41,775 nt of DNA from a bacterium (GCA_021806745.1 JAJZQS010000011.1:1-41775), one strand, 5' to 3'; positions 22,970 through 30,860 are shown, counted from the stretch's first letter. Notes: generated by a model from the letters alone, not told the origin. A program made the numbers and translations.

Positions 22970-24466
22970 GTGAGCCATCCTAACTCTTCGACCCGGCGTT
23001 GTCAAATTGCGCTGTCGCTCGCGGCGCTTTGCTCGCTTTCCGTTCGCGCGTCCGCGCAGGCGATGCCCGCGGGGGCGGCGGTCTCCACGGCCGCCGCGGC
23101 CGGGCTGTCCTCGGCCGGCGGCGAGCGGGACAAGCAGATTGACGCGATGCTGCGTCATTTCCAGGACGTGCGCTTTTTCGGCGTGGGCTCCTTCAACTGG
23201 CGCAACGTCGGCCCCAAATATCCCGGCTACGAGACGCAAATCCAAGACGAGGTCTACCTCGCCGACATGTACTTCGGCTTGGAGACGCCCATGGCCGACG
23301 GCGTGCCCTTCCACGCGGAGTTCACGATGCCCACCCAACTGCAGGGCGCTCCGCAGCTCTACCAACTCTACGCCGAGTACGACCGCGTCGAGAACTGGAA
23401 GGCGCAGATCGGCAAGTTTTTGGTGCCCTACGGACGCTACAACGAGCTCTACCGCCCAGACGAGTTCCTGGCGATCACGCGTCCCCTGCTCTACGCCTCG
23501 CCCGACAGCATCGACCTGGTGGTGCGGCCCAACTCCCCCGTGCCGCCGGTCAGCGCCGGCTACACCGACCTCGGCGCGCGGCTGAGTTGGTATCCGAACA
23601 AGGAAAATCCGCTGGTGCCCGACGAACTGACGGTGTTCGTGGTCAACGGTCTGGCCGAGTCGGACAACCGCTCGCGGACCTTCCCGAATCCGCAGAACCT
23701 GGGCGTGCCCGGGCCGCCGACTAGCGGCGTGGGCCTGGACTTCGGCCACCAGAACAACGGGCTGGCCGACAACAACAACGCCAAATCCCTGGGAGCGCGC
23801 GCCGTGTTCGCGCTGGGCGACCTGCGCCTGCCCTGGCCGTTTCCGGAGAAGGGCGCCGACCTCGACGGCGTCACGCTGAGCTTCTCGGGCATGGGCGGCT
23901 CCTACGATCTGGAAAACCAGCTCTACTACCAAATGTGGGCGGCGGACTGGTCGTTCGACTACCACGGCATCAGTTTTTCCGGCGAGGCCGAATACGAGAT
24001 GGACCAGTACAAGAGCCCCCAGATGGTGTCCTCGACCACGGACTTGGCTCCTTCGCTCGTCAATCCGGTCGACCAAATTCGTCTGCGCGAGGAAAACTAC
24101 GGCTATTTCACTCAAGCCGCCTTCCCGGTCATGCGCCATCCGCCGGTCGGCGATCGTCTCACGGGGGTGCTCGTCTACAACCAGATGTATCGGCGCGGTC
24201 CGCTGATGGATTTCCTTCTCAACGTGACCGACCCGGCCGGCGGCGGGGTCATCCCGTCGATGACGGCCTACAAAGTGGGCACCCCTCAGGTGCTGACCCA
24301 GATGGAGAAGATGACCGCGGCGCTGAACTGGAAGCTCAGCGAGCACTTCACCGCGAAGTTCGAGTATTCCTACTGGTTCATGGGCAAGGCGACGGTGCCA
24401 AGCCCCACCTCGACTGGCAACCTCGACGTCTACCAGACGGCGATGTCTCTGGTCGCGAGCTTTTGA
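22970..24466 (+). CDS. Outer-membrane porin-like beta-barrel protein
   Basis: About 498 residues from a GTG. A signal peptide (CQIALSLAALCSLSVRASAQA) is followed by a short Ala-rich stretch and then a long run of amphipathic beta strands with many aromatic residues. Phrases such as WKAQIGKFLVPYGRYNELYRP, ADWSFDYHGISFSGEAEYEM and FTAKFEYSYWFMGKA are typical of porins of the phosphate-selective or DcaP-like kind. The chain ends ...SLVASF, the C-terminal Phe that marks outer-membrane barrels for the BAM machine. Substrate unknown. An upstream in-frame ATG at 22904 would add 22 residues and spoil the signal peptide. The stop overlaps the next ATG (TGATG). Confidence 0.88.
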   Translation: MSHPNSSTRRCQIALSLAALCSLSVRASAQAMPAGAAVSTAAAAGLSSAGGERDKQIDAMLRHFQDVRFFGVGSFNWRNVGPKYPGYETQIQDEVYLADMYFGLETPMADGVPFHAEFTMPTQLQGAPQLYQLYAEYDRVENWKAQIGKFLVPYGRYNELYRPDEFLAITRPLLYASPDSIDLVVRPNSPVPPVSAGYTDLGARLSWYPNKENPLVPDELTVFVVNGLAESDNRSRTFPNPQNLGVPGPPTSGVGLDFGHQNNGLADNNNAKSLGARAVFALGDLRLPWPFPEKGADLDGVTLSFSGMGGSYDLENQLYYQMWAADWSFDYHGISFSGEAEYEMDQYKSPQMVSSTTDLAPSLVNPVDQIRLREENYGYFTQAAFPVMRHPPVGDRLTGVLVYNQMYRRGPLMDFLLNVTDPAGGGVIPSMTAYKVGTPQVLTQMEKMTAALNWKLSEHFTAKFEYSYWFMGKATVPSPTSTGNLDVYQTAMSLVASF

Positions 24467-25410
24467 TGGGCCTGACCGCGCTGGCGCTTATGATGTGCGC
24501 CGCGGGCGCCCATGCGTCTTCTCTGGATTTGCCGCCGGGGCGCTTCGCTCTGGCTCAGTCCACGCCCGTGGTCGGCGCGCAGTGGACGGAAACGACGCTG
24601 CGCTTCCCGTCGCCGGTCAAAAGCCCCTGGCCGGCCAACGACACGGTGTGGGCGCACCTGGTCGTGCCCCGCGGCCCCGTGCGCCGTCGCGCGGCGGTGC
24701 TGGTGCTGCCGGTGATGGCGGCGCCCAACGTCTGGATCGAAACGCGGTTCGTCCATCGCTTCGCGCGCGACGGATTGGTGGTGATGTGGCTGGAGATGCC
24801 CACGCAGTTCCACCGCCGCCCGCTGCCTTCGGAGCCCAGCGGTCAGGTGTTTTTGGCGCGCACGCCCGGCCGGCTCGCGGCGAACTTCCGACAGTCGGTG
24901 CTCGACGCTCGCCGCGCGCTGGGCGTGCTCGCGGCGCGGCCCGAGGTGGACTCGTCTCGGATCGCCGTGTTCGGCATCAGCCTCGGCGCCATCGTGAGCT
25001 CCCTGGTCTACTCGGTCGATCCCCGGCCGCGCTTCGCGGCGCTTCTTCTGGGCGGCGCGGACATCCCCACGCTGGTTTTAAACGGCTCGCTGACCGGGCC
25101 GTTCGCGCGCAAGATGGGGCTGTCCGCCGACGAACTTCGCCGCGCCTGGGTGGGACTCGACGCGCTCGACTATCGCGCCGCGAACGCGGGCAAGCCCGCA
25201 CTGCTGCTCAACGCGCGCTCCGACACGGTGATCCCGCGCGCCAACGCGCTGGCGCTGGCGCGCGCGTTTCCCGCCGCGCGGCAGGTCTGGGTTCCCTTCG
25301 GGCACTACACTTCGATCCTGCATTTGATCTGGCTTCCGCGCTGGGTCTCGGCGCGCCTGCGCGAGGCGTTGCGCGCGCCCCCCGAGTCGCGACCCGTCGC
25401 GCGACCTTGA
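24466..25410 (+). CDS. Secreted alpha/beta hydrolase
   Basis: 314 residues with a signal peptide (MGLTALALMMCAAGAHASS). The alpha/beta-hydrolase triad is visible: nucleophile Ser in IAVFGISLGAIVSSL, Asp in LLLNARSDTVIP and His in WVPFGHYTSIL. The preceding RRAAVLVLPVMAAPNVW gives the oxyanion strand. The layout recalls acetylxylan-esterase/dienelactone-hydrolase-like enzymes of about 300 residues. Substrate unknown. Translation is coupled to the porin through TGATG, so the two probably act together: the barrel taking up the substrate or product of a periplasmic hydrolase. Confidence 0.85.
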   Translation: MGLTALALMMCAAGAHASSLDLPPGRFALAQSTPVVGAQWTETTLRFPSPVKSPWPANDTVWAHLVVPRGPVRRRAAVLVLPVMAAPNVWIETRFVHRFARDGLVVMWLEMPTQFHRRPLPSEPSGQVFLARTPGRLAANFRQSVLDARRALGVLAARPEVDSSRIAVFGISLGAIVSSLVYSVDPRPRFAALLLGGADIPTLVLNGSLTGPFARKMGLSADELRRAWVGLDALDYRAANAGKPALLLNARSDTVIPRANALALARAFPAARQVWVPFGHYTSILHLIWLPRWVSARLREALRAPPESRPVARP

Positions 25411-25435
25411 CGACCGCCGCGCGCGGGGCTACACT
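25407..25435 (+). promoter_or_regulatory. Promoter of the two-TM protein gene
   Basis: TTGACG (25407-25412), 17 nt, TACACT (25430-25435). The -35 overlaps the stop of the hydrolase gene. The leader is about 19 nt with GGTGAG near the ATG. Confidence 0.65.
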
Positions 25436-25460
25436 ACCGTCGACGACAGACGGTGAGACG

Positions 25461-25991
25461 ATGATCAAGACCAGCCGCTCGCGGCTCGAGATACGCCAGG
25501 AGGCCGACAAGAAGTCCTCCCTGCTGGGGTCTTTGCTGGTGGCCGTCGGCGCGACGGAAGCCTTGCTTGCGGCCGCGGCCGCGACCGCGGAGTGGGCGCT
25601 GCCCTCGGGCTCGGGCTACGTGGGTCCGGCGGTCAGGCTGGTCTTGTCACTGGCGGCGGCGGGCTTGGGGTGGTTTCTTCTGCGCCGGCGCTGGCGAGTA
25701 GTGCTTGACCTCGATCACCGGATGGTCGCGCGCTACCGCGGCTTCGCGCTGTACGGATCCGGGGTCAACCGCAGTTGGGACTTGGCCGAATTTTCCCATG
25801 TCGTGCGCTTTTGCGCCGAGGGCCGGGGGATTTTCGGCTTGGGCCCGGCCCGGCGCGACGCGGTGCGCCTGCGCCGCCGCGACGGCAGTGAACTCGACAT
25901 CTACGTGGGCGCCGACCCGCAAGACGCCGACGAGTCGGCCTCGCGCATCGCGCGCTTCCTGGAACTGCCGCTGGTCGCCGACCGCGGCTAG
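25461..25991 (+). CDS. Two-TM membrane protein of unknown function
   Basis: 176 residues. Two hydrophobic helices (about 20-45 and 55-75) are followed by a cytoplasmic-looking beta-rich domain (about 78-176: WRVVLDLDHRMVARYRGFAL, RSWDLAEFSHVVRFCAEG, VRLRRRDGSELDIYVGADPQ). This two-helix plus beta-domain plan is like bacterial PH-like or YdbS-type proteins, but I cannot assign a family. A good -35/-10 lies upstream. Its stop is one base from the stop of the convergent baeRF gene. Confidence 0.7.
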   Translation: MIKTSRSRLEIRQEADKKSSLLGSLLVAVGATEALLAAAAATAEWALPSGSGYVGPAVRLVLSLAAAGLGWFLLRRRWRVVLDLDHRMVARYRGFALYGSGVNRSWDLAEFSHVVRFCAEGRGIFGLGPARRDAVRLRRRDGSELDIYVGADPQDADESASRIARFLELPLVADRG

Positions 25992-25992
25992 G

Positions 25993-27135
25993 CTAGGGCC
26001 GCGGCCGCAGCGGCGACGCGCGGCCCGTCTTGAGAGAGAAGACCGAGCGCAGCGACCGCGGCGCCGCGCCGCGGCGGCGGGAGGCGTCGGGGACCGCGAG
26101 CTGCGCGCCGATGCGACCGATCGCCTCGAAGTCCGAGCAGCCCGAGATGCGGTCGACCTCCACGCCCTCCTCGACGGCGCGGCCGACGAGCTCGGCGACC
26201 ACGTCGAGCACGTGCTCGGTGCGGCGGAAGCACCAGGGGCAGGCGCTGTGGTTCAGCGACAGGCGCCCGCAGCCCGGGCAGCGACGCCCCATCTTGGCCC
26301 AGTCCGCGCAGACCAGCACGCGCTTGACGCAGCCCTGCTGGAGCGCCGTCGCGACCGCCTCAAGTCCCGACACCGCGCCGCCTTCCCGCAGCTCGTCGAG
26401 GAAACGGCGCACCAGCACCTGGTCGCGCAGCTTCAGCGCCTCGCGCTCGTTGTAGCGCACGCGCTCAAGGACGGCGGCCAGCGGCCGGTCCGGCGTCAAC
26501 AGCGGCTCGCAGATCACCGCGTCTTGCATGGGCGGCGGCAGGGCGCGGGCGAGGTCCGCGGCGAGCGCGCCCGAGGCCCCCAGGATCAGAAGTTCGGCTC
26601 GGCGGCGCTCGATCCAGCCGGCGGCGCGTTCGGCCAAGTCCGCGGGGCGCGGCGCATCGAAGCTCCCGGATTCGAGTTCGACGCCCTCGCCGAGGTGGAT
26701 CTCGACGAATCTCGCGCGGCGCGAGTCCGCCTGCAGCAGCAGGAAGCGGCGATAGCGCTCGCGCAGCGAGCCCAGCACCCGCACGTCCGGGCGGTCGCCG
26801 AGAGTCAGCGACGAATTGACCCGCTCGGGCAGCGCGAAGGCCTCGAAAAGCCCGCGCCGCAGGCAGGAGGCGGCGCACAATCCGCGGCGTCCGGCCGGAG
26901 GAAAGCGCTCCAGCGCGAACGCGGCCAGGCGCTCGATGTCGGCGCGGACCGCTCCCATCTTCGGATCGGCGGCCGCTTCGCGCGCGAGCTTGGGCAAAGT
27001 CGAGGCGAACGCCCCCGCGGCGTCCACGTCCAAATGCAGCGTGACCACGTCGGCGTCGGGAGAACGCCAGGACTCCAAAGCGGCTGCCCGTTCGGCGCTG
27101 AGAAAAAGGTCGGCGGGTTCGGGCGGCATGGGCAT
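25993..27135 (-). CDS. Bacterial eRF1/Vms1-like protein (baeRF family)
   Basis: 380 residues in an eRF1-like layout. The N-terminal part (1-125) contains VTLHLDVDAAGAF and RGLCAASCLRRGLFEAFALP followed by GDRPDVRVLGSLRERYRRFL, the pattern known in bacterial archaeo-eukaryotic release factor (baeRF) proteins. Residues 130-215 look like eRF1 domain 2 (LLLQADSRRARFVEIHLGEG), and 235-345 like domain 3, with GLEAVATALQQGCVKRVLVC and a zinc ribbon C286-C289...C299-C302. The GGQ peptide-release motif of true eRF1 is not seen. These proteins are proposed to act in ribosome rescue or tRNA-linked quality control, but their roles in bacteria are largely untested. No attack-toxin or translation gene is adjacent. 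A promoter lies upstream. Confidence 0.8.
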   Translation of the reverse strand: MPMPPEPADLFLSAERAAALESWRSPDADVVTLHLDVDAAGAFASTLPKLAREAAADPKMGAVRADIERLAAFALERFPPAGRRGLCAASCLRRGLFEAFALPERVNSSLTLGDRPDVRVLGSLRERYRRFLLLQADSRRARFVEIHLGEGVELESGSFDAPRPADLAERAAGWIERRRAELLILGASGALAADLARALPPPMQDAVICEPLLTPDRPLAAVLERVRYNEREALKLRDQVLVRRFLDELREGGAVSGLEAVATALQQGCVKRVLVCADWAKMGRRCPGCGRLSLNHSACPWCFRRTEHVLDVVAELVGRAVEEGVEVDRISGCSDFEAIGRIGAQLAVPDASRRRGAAPRSLRSVFSLKTGRASPLRPRP

Positions 27136-27154
27136 TGGCCTGGCGTCTGAACGC

Positions 27155-27184
27155 AGGATAGTCCGCGGCGCGCGCGCGCGTCAA
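27155..27184 (-). promoter_or_regulatory. Promoter of the baeRF gene
   Basis: Minus-strand TTGACG (27179-27184), 18 nt of almost pure CG alternation, TATCCT (27155-27160). Predicted leader about 13 nt. Confidence 0.55.
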
Positions 27185-27203
27185 TAAAACATTGAGCGTA
27201 GCG

Positions 27204-27986
27204 TCAGCTCTGGCAGCGGGGGCAATGCGGGCTCGAGCGTCCGCCGATGGGGCGGCGGGTGTCGCGCACCGGGCCGCCGCAGGTCCCGCAGGCGCGGCGG
27301 CCGTAGACTTTTACGCGCTCCTGCATGCGCCCCGGCCGCCCCAGCGGGTCGAGAAACGACTCGTCGTCGAGCGTGGAGCCTCCCAGCGAGACGCCAAGTT
27401 CCAGCACGCGTCGGCAGGCCGCCGCCAGCGACGCCGTCTCGGCGCGCGTCAGCGACCCTCCCGCGCGCGCGGGGCGCACGCCGGCCAGGTGCAGGGCCTC
27501 GCTCGCGTAGATGTTGCCAAGGCCGGCGATGAGCCGCTGGTCCATCAAAAGCGCCTTGACCGGCGCGCTTCGCCCGCGCAAGACGGCGCGAAGAACCGAG
27601 GCGTCGAAGCCGGGGTCCAGCGGCTCGGGGCCGAGAGCGGGCAGCGGTCCGCCGACGCGGCCGAAGCGGCGCGCGTCGTGGAAGAAGATCTCATCGTCTC
27701 CCGCGCGAAAGCTCAGGCGCGCGTGGGGGCCGTCCTTGCCGATCGTCAGGCGCCCGGACATGCCCAGGTGGAAGACGACCGATCCCCGGCCCTCCAGGTC
27801 CAGCAGCAGGTATTTCCCGCGGCGGCGCCAGCCCGCGACGCGGCCGCCCTCGAGCGCTTTCAGCGCGACGGCGGGCGGTCGGCGGTAGAAGGTCGGCCGT
27901 CCCACGGCGACGCCGCAGACGACGCGCCCGCGCAGTCGCGCGTCCAACGCGCGGCGCACGGTCTCGACTTCCGGCAGTTCCGGCAC
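27204..27986 (-). CDS. mutM: Formamidopyrimidine-DNA glycosylase
   Basis: 260 residues, of normal length. The N-terminus MPELPEVETVRRAL supplies the catalytic Pro2 and Glu3; GWRRRGKYLLLDL has the conserved Lys, and GLGNIYASEALHLAGVRP the helix-two-turn-helix. The C-terminal zinc finger is CGTCGGPV...CPRCQ with the DNA-contacting Arg in IGGRSSPH. It removes 8-oxoguanine and ring-opened purines. It starts with GTG 7 nt after the stop of the MoaD-MoeB-rhodanese gene and is probably read from the cysteine operon promoter. Its place there may reflect an oxidative-stress link, but this is conjecture. Confidence 0.96.
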   Translation of the reverse strand: MPELPEVETVRRALDARLRGRVVCGVAVGRPTFYRRPPAVALKALEGGRVAGWRRRGKYLLLDLEGRGSVVFHLGMSGRLTIGKDGPHARLSFRAGDDEIFFHDARRFGRVGGPLPALGPEPLDPGFDASVLRAVLRGRSAPVKALLMDQRLIAGLGNIYASEALHLAGVRPARAGGSLTRAETASLAAACRRVLELGVSLGGSTLDDESFLDPLGRPGRMQERVKVYGRRACGTCGGPVRDTRRPIGGRSSPHCPRCQS

Positions 27987-27993
27987 GGGGGCG

Positions 27994-29415
27994 TCAGTAG
28001 AGCGGCACCGACGGATCGATCTCCTCGGCCCACGCGTTGATGCCGCCGCAGACGTTGATCGCCCGGAAGCCCTGAGAGCACAAAAACGCGACCGCGCGCG
28101 CCGAGCGTCCGCCGGACTTGCAGTGCACGATGATGGTCAGCGACTTGTCGAGTTCGGCGACGCGGCCGGGAAGCTCGCCCAGCGGGATGAGCTTGGCGCC
28201 GGGAATTTTGGCGATCTGATGCTCGTGCGGCTCGCGGACGTCGATGAGAATGAATTTCTCGTTCTTGTCGAGCTTTGACTTGAGCTCGACGACGGTGATC
28301 TCGGGATGGGTCGGCATGGTTTTCTCCTTGAGGCCGCAGAAGGCCTCGTAATCGATCGGGGCGGTGACGGTGGGCTTGTCTCCACAGACCGGGCAGGCGG
28401 GATTTTTCTTCACCTTCAGCGTCCGCCAGGACTGCTCGAGCGCGTCGTAGAGCATCAGTCGGCCCACGAGCGGGCGTCCGACGCCGAGCAGGAGCTTGAG
28501 CGCCTCCACGGCCTGCATCGTGCCGATGACGCCGGGGAGAACTCCCAGCACGCCGCCTTCGGCGCACGACGGCACCAGCCCGGGCGGCGGCGGCTCGGGA
28601 TAGAGGCAGCGGTAGCAGGGGCCTTGCGGCGCGGCGAACACCGACAGTTGGCCCTCGAAGCGGAAGATCGAGCCGTAGACGTTGGGCCGGCCGGTGAGAA
28701 CGCAGGCGTCGTTGACCAGGTAGCGCGTGGGGAAATTGTCGGTGCCGTCGGCGACGAGGTCGTAGCGGCGAAAGAGCTCAAGCGCGTTGGCCGAGGTCAG
28801 GCGCGTCTCGTGGGTCTCGACGGCGATGTGGGGATTGAGCGCCTCCAGGCGACGCTTGGCCGAGGCGAGCTTGGGCGTTCCGACCGAGGGGGTGTCGTGG
28901 AGGATCTGGCGCTGGAGGTTGGACTCCTCGACCGCGTCGAAGTCGACGATGCCGATGCGGCCCACGCCGGCCGCGGCCAGATACAGCGCCAGCGGCGAGC
29001 CCAAGCCTCCGGCGCCCACGCACAGCACCGAGGAGTTCTTGAGCTTTTTTTGCCCGTCGGGGCCGACTTCGGGCAAGATCAGGTGGCGGTGATAGCGTGC
29101 GAGCTCCGCGCGGCCGAGCTCGGCGTCGGCGGCCAGCGTCGCGCCGCCGGCGATGGCGGGCACGATCAAGACGGTGTCGCCGTCGCGCAGCGGCGTGGCC
29201 AGCCCCTGGCGGTCGCGGGCATCCTCGTCGTTGACGTAGACGTTGACGAAGGAGCGCAGGGCGCCTTCCGGAGTCATCAACTGGGCCTTGAGCCGCTCGT
29301 GGCGCGAGCACAGCGCCTCCAGAGCCTCTCCGACGGTGGCCGCCGTCACGGAGACGACCTCTTGACGGTCGGCGAGGGCGCGCAGGGCCGAGGGCAGGCG
29401 AATGTCGACGCTCAT
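27994..29415 (-). CDS. MoaD/CysO-like carrier - MoeB/ThiF E1-like - rhodanese fusion
   Basis: 473 residues in three parts. Residues 1-91 are a ubiquitin-like sulfur carrier (VNVYVNDEDARD, LRDGDTVLIVPAIAGG) whose GG is at 90-91. Residues 103-345 are a MoeB/ThiF/Uba4 adenylyltransferase: GAGGLGS ATP loop (134-140), ESNLQRQ, GTDNFPTRYLVN, Cys284 in SCAEGGVLGVLPGVIG, and zinc pairs C267/C270 and C341/C344. Residues 370-473 are a rhodanese with C432 in HCKSGGRS. In M. tuberculosis the separate CysO and MoeZ do these jobs: MoeZ adenylates and thiocarboxylates the CysO tail. Here the carrier GG is followed directly by ATLAADAELG, so the carrier must be cut, work in cis, or be only a docking domain. 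ATGA overlap with the JAMM gene. Confidence 0.93.
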   Translation of the reverse strand: MSVDIRLPSALRALADRQEVVSVTAATVGEALEALCSRHERLKAQLMTPEGALRSFVNVYVNDEDARDRQGLATPLRDGDTVLIVPAIAGGATLAADAELGRAELARYHRHLILPEVGPDGQKKLKNSSVLCVGAGGLGSPLALYLAAAGVGRIGIVDFDAVEESNLQRQILHDTPSVGTPKLASAKRRLEALNPHIAVETHETRLTSANALELFRRYDLVADGTDNFPTRYLVNDACVLTGRPNVYGSIFRFEGQLSVFAAPQGPCYRCLYPEPPPPGLVPSCAEGGVLGVLPGVIGTMQAVEALKLLLGVGRPLVGRLMLYDALEQSWRTLKVKKNPACPVCGDKPTVTAPIDYEAFCGLKEKTMPTHPEITVVELKSKLDKNEKFILIDVREPHEHQIAKIPGAKLIPLGELPGRVAELDKSLTIIVHCKSGGRSARAVAFLCSQGFRAINVCGGINAWAEEIDPSVPLY

Positions 29416-29861
29416 GAGTCCTCCAGCACGATCTCTTCTTCGACGAACGAACGGCCGTCTTCGGTGCGCTGCCAACTGCGCCCGTCCAGGGGCGCGCCCG
29501 CGTCCACGCGCACGATCCAGTAGCTCAGGCACGGCCAGGCCATCTTGAGGTCGAAGGGCGAGGGCCAGGCGGGATGGTCGGGGTGGGAGTGGTAGAAGCC
29601 CACGACTCCGCGCCCGGTGCCCGACAGCCCGCGCTCGACTTCGGCCAGTCGGCGCGGGTCGATCGCGTAGCGGTTGGTCTTGGCCGAGGAGTCCCAGCCG
29701 TTGGGCAGCGCGAGCGCTCGGTCGGCGCGCACCTCGCGGCCAAGGCGGTCGAAGTCCTCCGGCACGGGGCCAAGCAGCAGTCCGCAGGCCTCCTCGGGGT
29801 AGGCCGCGGCGCAGGCCCGGGAGACTTCATCGACGACTTCGCGGCCGGCGCGCAGGGTCAC
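29412..29861 (-). CDS. JAMM/MPN metallopeptidase, Mec-like
   Basis: 149 residues. The JAMM zinc signature is complete: E24 in YPEEACGLLLG, then H91-S-H93 and, seven residues on, S101-P-F-D104 (HSHPDHPAWPSPFD). Mec of Mycobacterium and similar JAMM peptidases free cysteine from the CysO-cysteine adduct or trim residues after the GG of sulfur carriers. The gene lies between cysteine synthase and the carrier/E1/rhodanese fusion, with GTGA and ATGA overlaps on both sides, which is strong evidence for the same job here. Its likely substrate is therefore the carrier part of the fusion protein. Cytoplasmic. GTG start chosen because it gives the overlap and the normal family length. Confidence 0.92.
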   Translation of the reverse strand: MTLRAGREVVDEVSRACAAAYPEEACGLLLGPVPEDFDRLGREVRADRALALPNGWDSSAKTNRYAIDPRRLAEVERGLSGTGRGVVGFYHSHPDHPAWPSPFDLKMAWPCLSYWIVRVDAGAPLDGRSWQRTEDGRSFVEEEIVLEDS

Positions 29862-30787
29862 GGCGCCCAGAACCTCTCGCCGAGGTAGCGCTCCCCGGCG
29901 TCGCAGAACACGGTCGCGATCACGGCCTCGCGGCCCTGCTCGGCGAGTTCCCGGCCCAGGCGCAGGGCCGCGGCCAGGTTCGCGCCGCCGGAGGGTCCAA
30001 GCAGAATCCCCTCGCGGCGCGCCAGAGCGCGCGCGGCCTCGCGCGCCTCGTCGGTGGAGACCTCCATGCGCGCGTCGGCCACCGCGTCGTCGTAGATCGC
30101 CGGCACGATCGAGGTCTCCATGTGCTTGAGGCCTTCCAGGCCGTGCATGGGTCCGTCGGGCTGCATCGAGATCAGGCGCACCTCGGGCTTGAGCTCGCGC
30201 AGCCGCCGCCCCGTGCCGACGAAAGTCCCGCTGGTGCCCAGGCCCGCGACGAAGTGCGTGATCGCGCCGGCGGTCTGCGCGAAGATCTCGGGGCCGGTGG
30301 TCTCGTAGTGCGCGCGCCAGGTCATCGGGTTCGAGTACTGGTCGGCGTAGACATAGCGCTGCGGCTCGGCTTTCATCATCAGCCTCACCTCGCGGATGGC
30401 GCCGTCGGAGCCTTCGAGCGGGTCGGTGAACAGCAGTTCCGCGCCGTAAGCCTCCAGGATCGCGCGGCGTTGGCGCGACAGGGACCCGGGCACGGCGAGG
30501 CTGACGCGGTAGCCCAGGCGCGCGCCGATCCACGCGTAGGCGATGCCGGTGTTGCCCGAGGAGGAGTCGAGCAGGATCTTGTCGCGCGTCAGCCGCCCGC
30601 TGTCGACGGCGTCGCGGAAAATGTAGAGCCCGGCGCGGTCCTTGACGGAGCCGCCGGGGTTGTGCCACTCGGCCTTGCCGAGCACGCGCACGCGGGGCCC
30701 GAGCTCCGGAAAGGCGCGGCTGACGTCGAGAAGGGGGGTGTCGCCGACGCGCAAGGCTTTCGGGTCGAGGGCGGCGCGGGAGGGCAC
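29858..30787 (-). CDS. cysM: PLP-dependent cysteine synthase (CysM/CysK family)
   Basis: 309 residues. The PLP lysine is K49 in WHNPGGSVKDRAG; SSSGNTGIAYA is the substrate loop, GLGTSGTFVGTGRRL the phosphate-binding loop and GPSGGANLAA the second loop near the cofactor. Chemistry: replaces the acetyl or phosphoryl group of an activated serine by sulfide or by a thiocarboxylated carrier. The next two genes are a Mec-like JAMM and a CysO-like carrier, so the sulfur donor is probably the protein thiocarboxylate, as for M. tuberculosis CysM; this is inference from context, not from the enzyme sequence. It begins with GTG preceded 6 nt upstream by a -10 box. First gene of the operon that ends with mutM. 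Confidence 0.9.
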   Translation of the reverse strand: MPSRAALDPKALRVGDTPLLDVSRAFPELGPRVRVLGKAEWHNPGGSVKDRAGLYIFRDAVDSGRLTRDKILLDSSSGNTGIAYAWIGARLGYRVSLAVPGSLSRQRRAILEAYGAELLFTDPLEGSDGAIREVRLMMKAEPQRYVYADQYSNPMTWRAHYETTGPEIFAQTAGAITHFVAGLGTSGTFVGTGRRLRELKPEVRLISMQPDGPMHGLEGLKHMETSIVPAIYDDAVADARMEVSTDEAREAARALARREGILLGPSGGANLAAALRLGRELAEQGREAVIATVFCDAGERYLGERFWAP

Positions 30788-30793
30788 GGGCTC

Positions 30794-30822
30794 ATTTTAA
30801 TATACATGACTAAATTAATCAA
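30794..30822 (-). promoter_or_regulatory. Promoter of the cysteine operon, leaderless geometry
   Basis: Minus-strand TTGATT (30817-30822), exactly 17 nt, TAAAAT (30794-30799), six nt, GTG. It lies in an AT-rich block (30791-30830) that also has a loose dyad TTAAT...ATTAA, a possible regulator site. Confidence 0.7.
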
Positions 30823-30831
30823 GTATCGCTC

Positions 30832-30860
30832 TTGACGCCGTCGGTCCTCGGCGCTATCCT
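30832..30860 (+). promoter_or_regulatory. Promoter of the caspase-like gene
   Basis: TTGACG (30832-30837), 17 nt, TATCCT (30855-30860). Predicted start near 30867, leaving a leader of about 24 nt with GGGAGGG before the ATG. It is divergent from the cysteine operon promoter 10 nt away. Confidence 0.65.

Noticed and set aside
29412-30787. A Pup/proteasome or ubiquitin-like protein tagging system
   Set aside because: The JAMM, E1-like and carrier genes are linked to cysteine synthase with no E2-like gene, which fits sulfur transfer far better than protein tagging.
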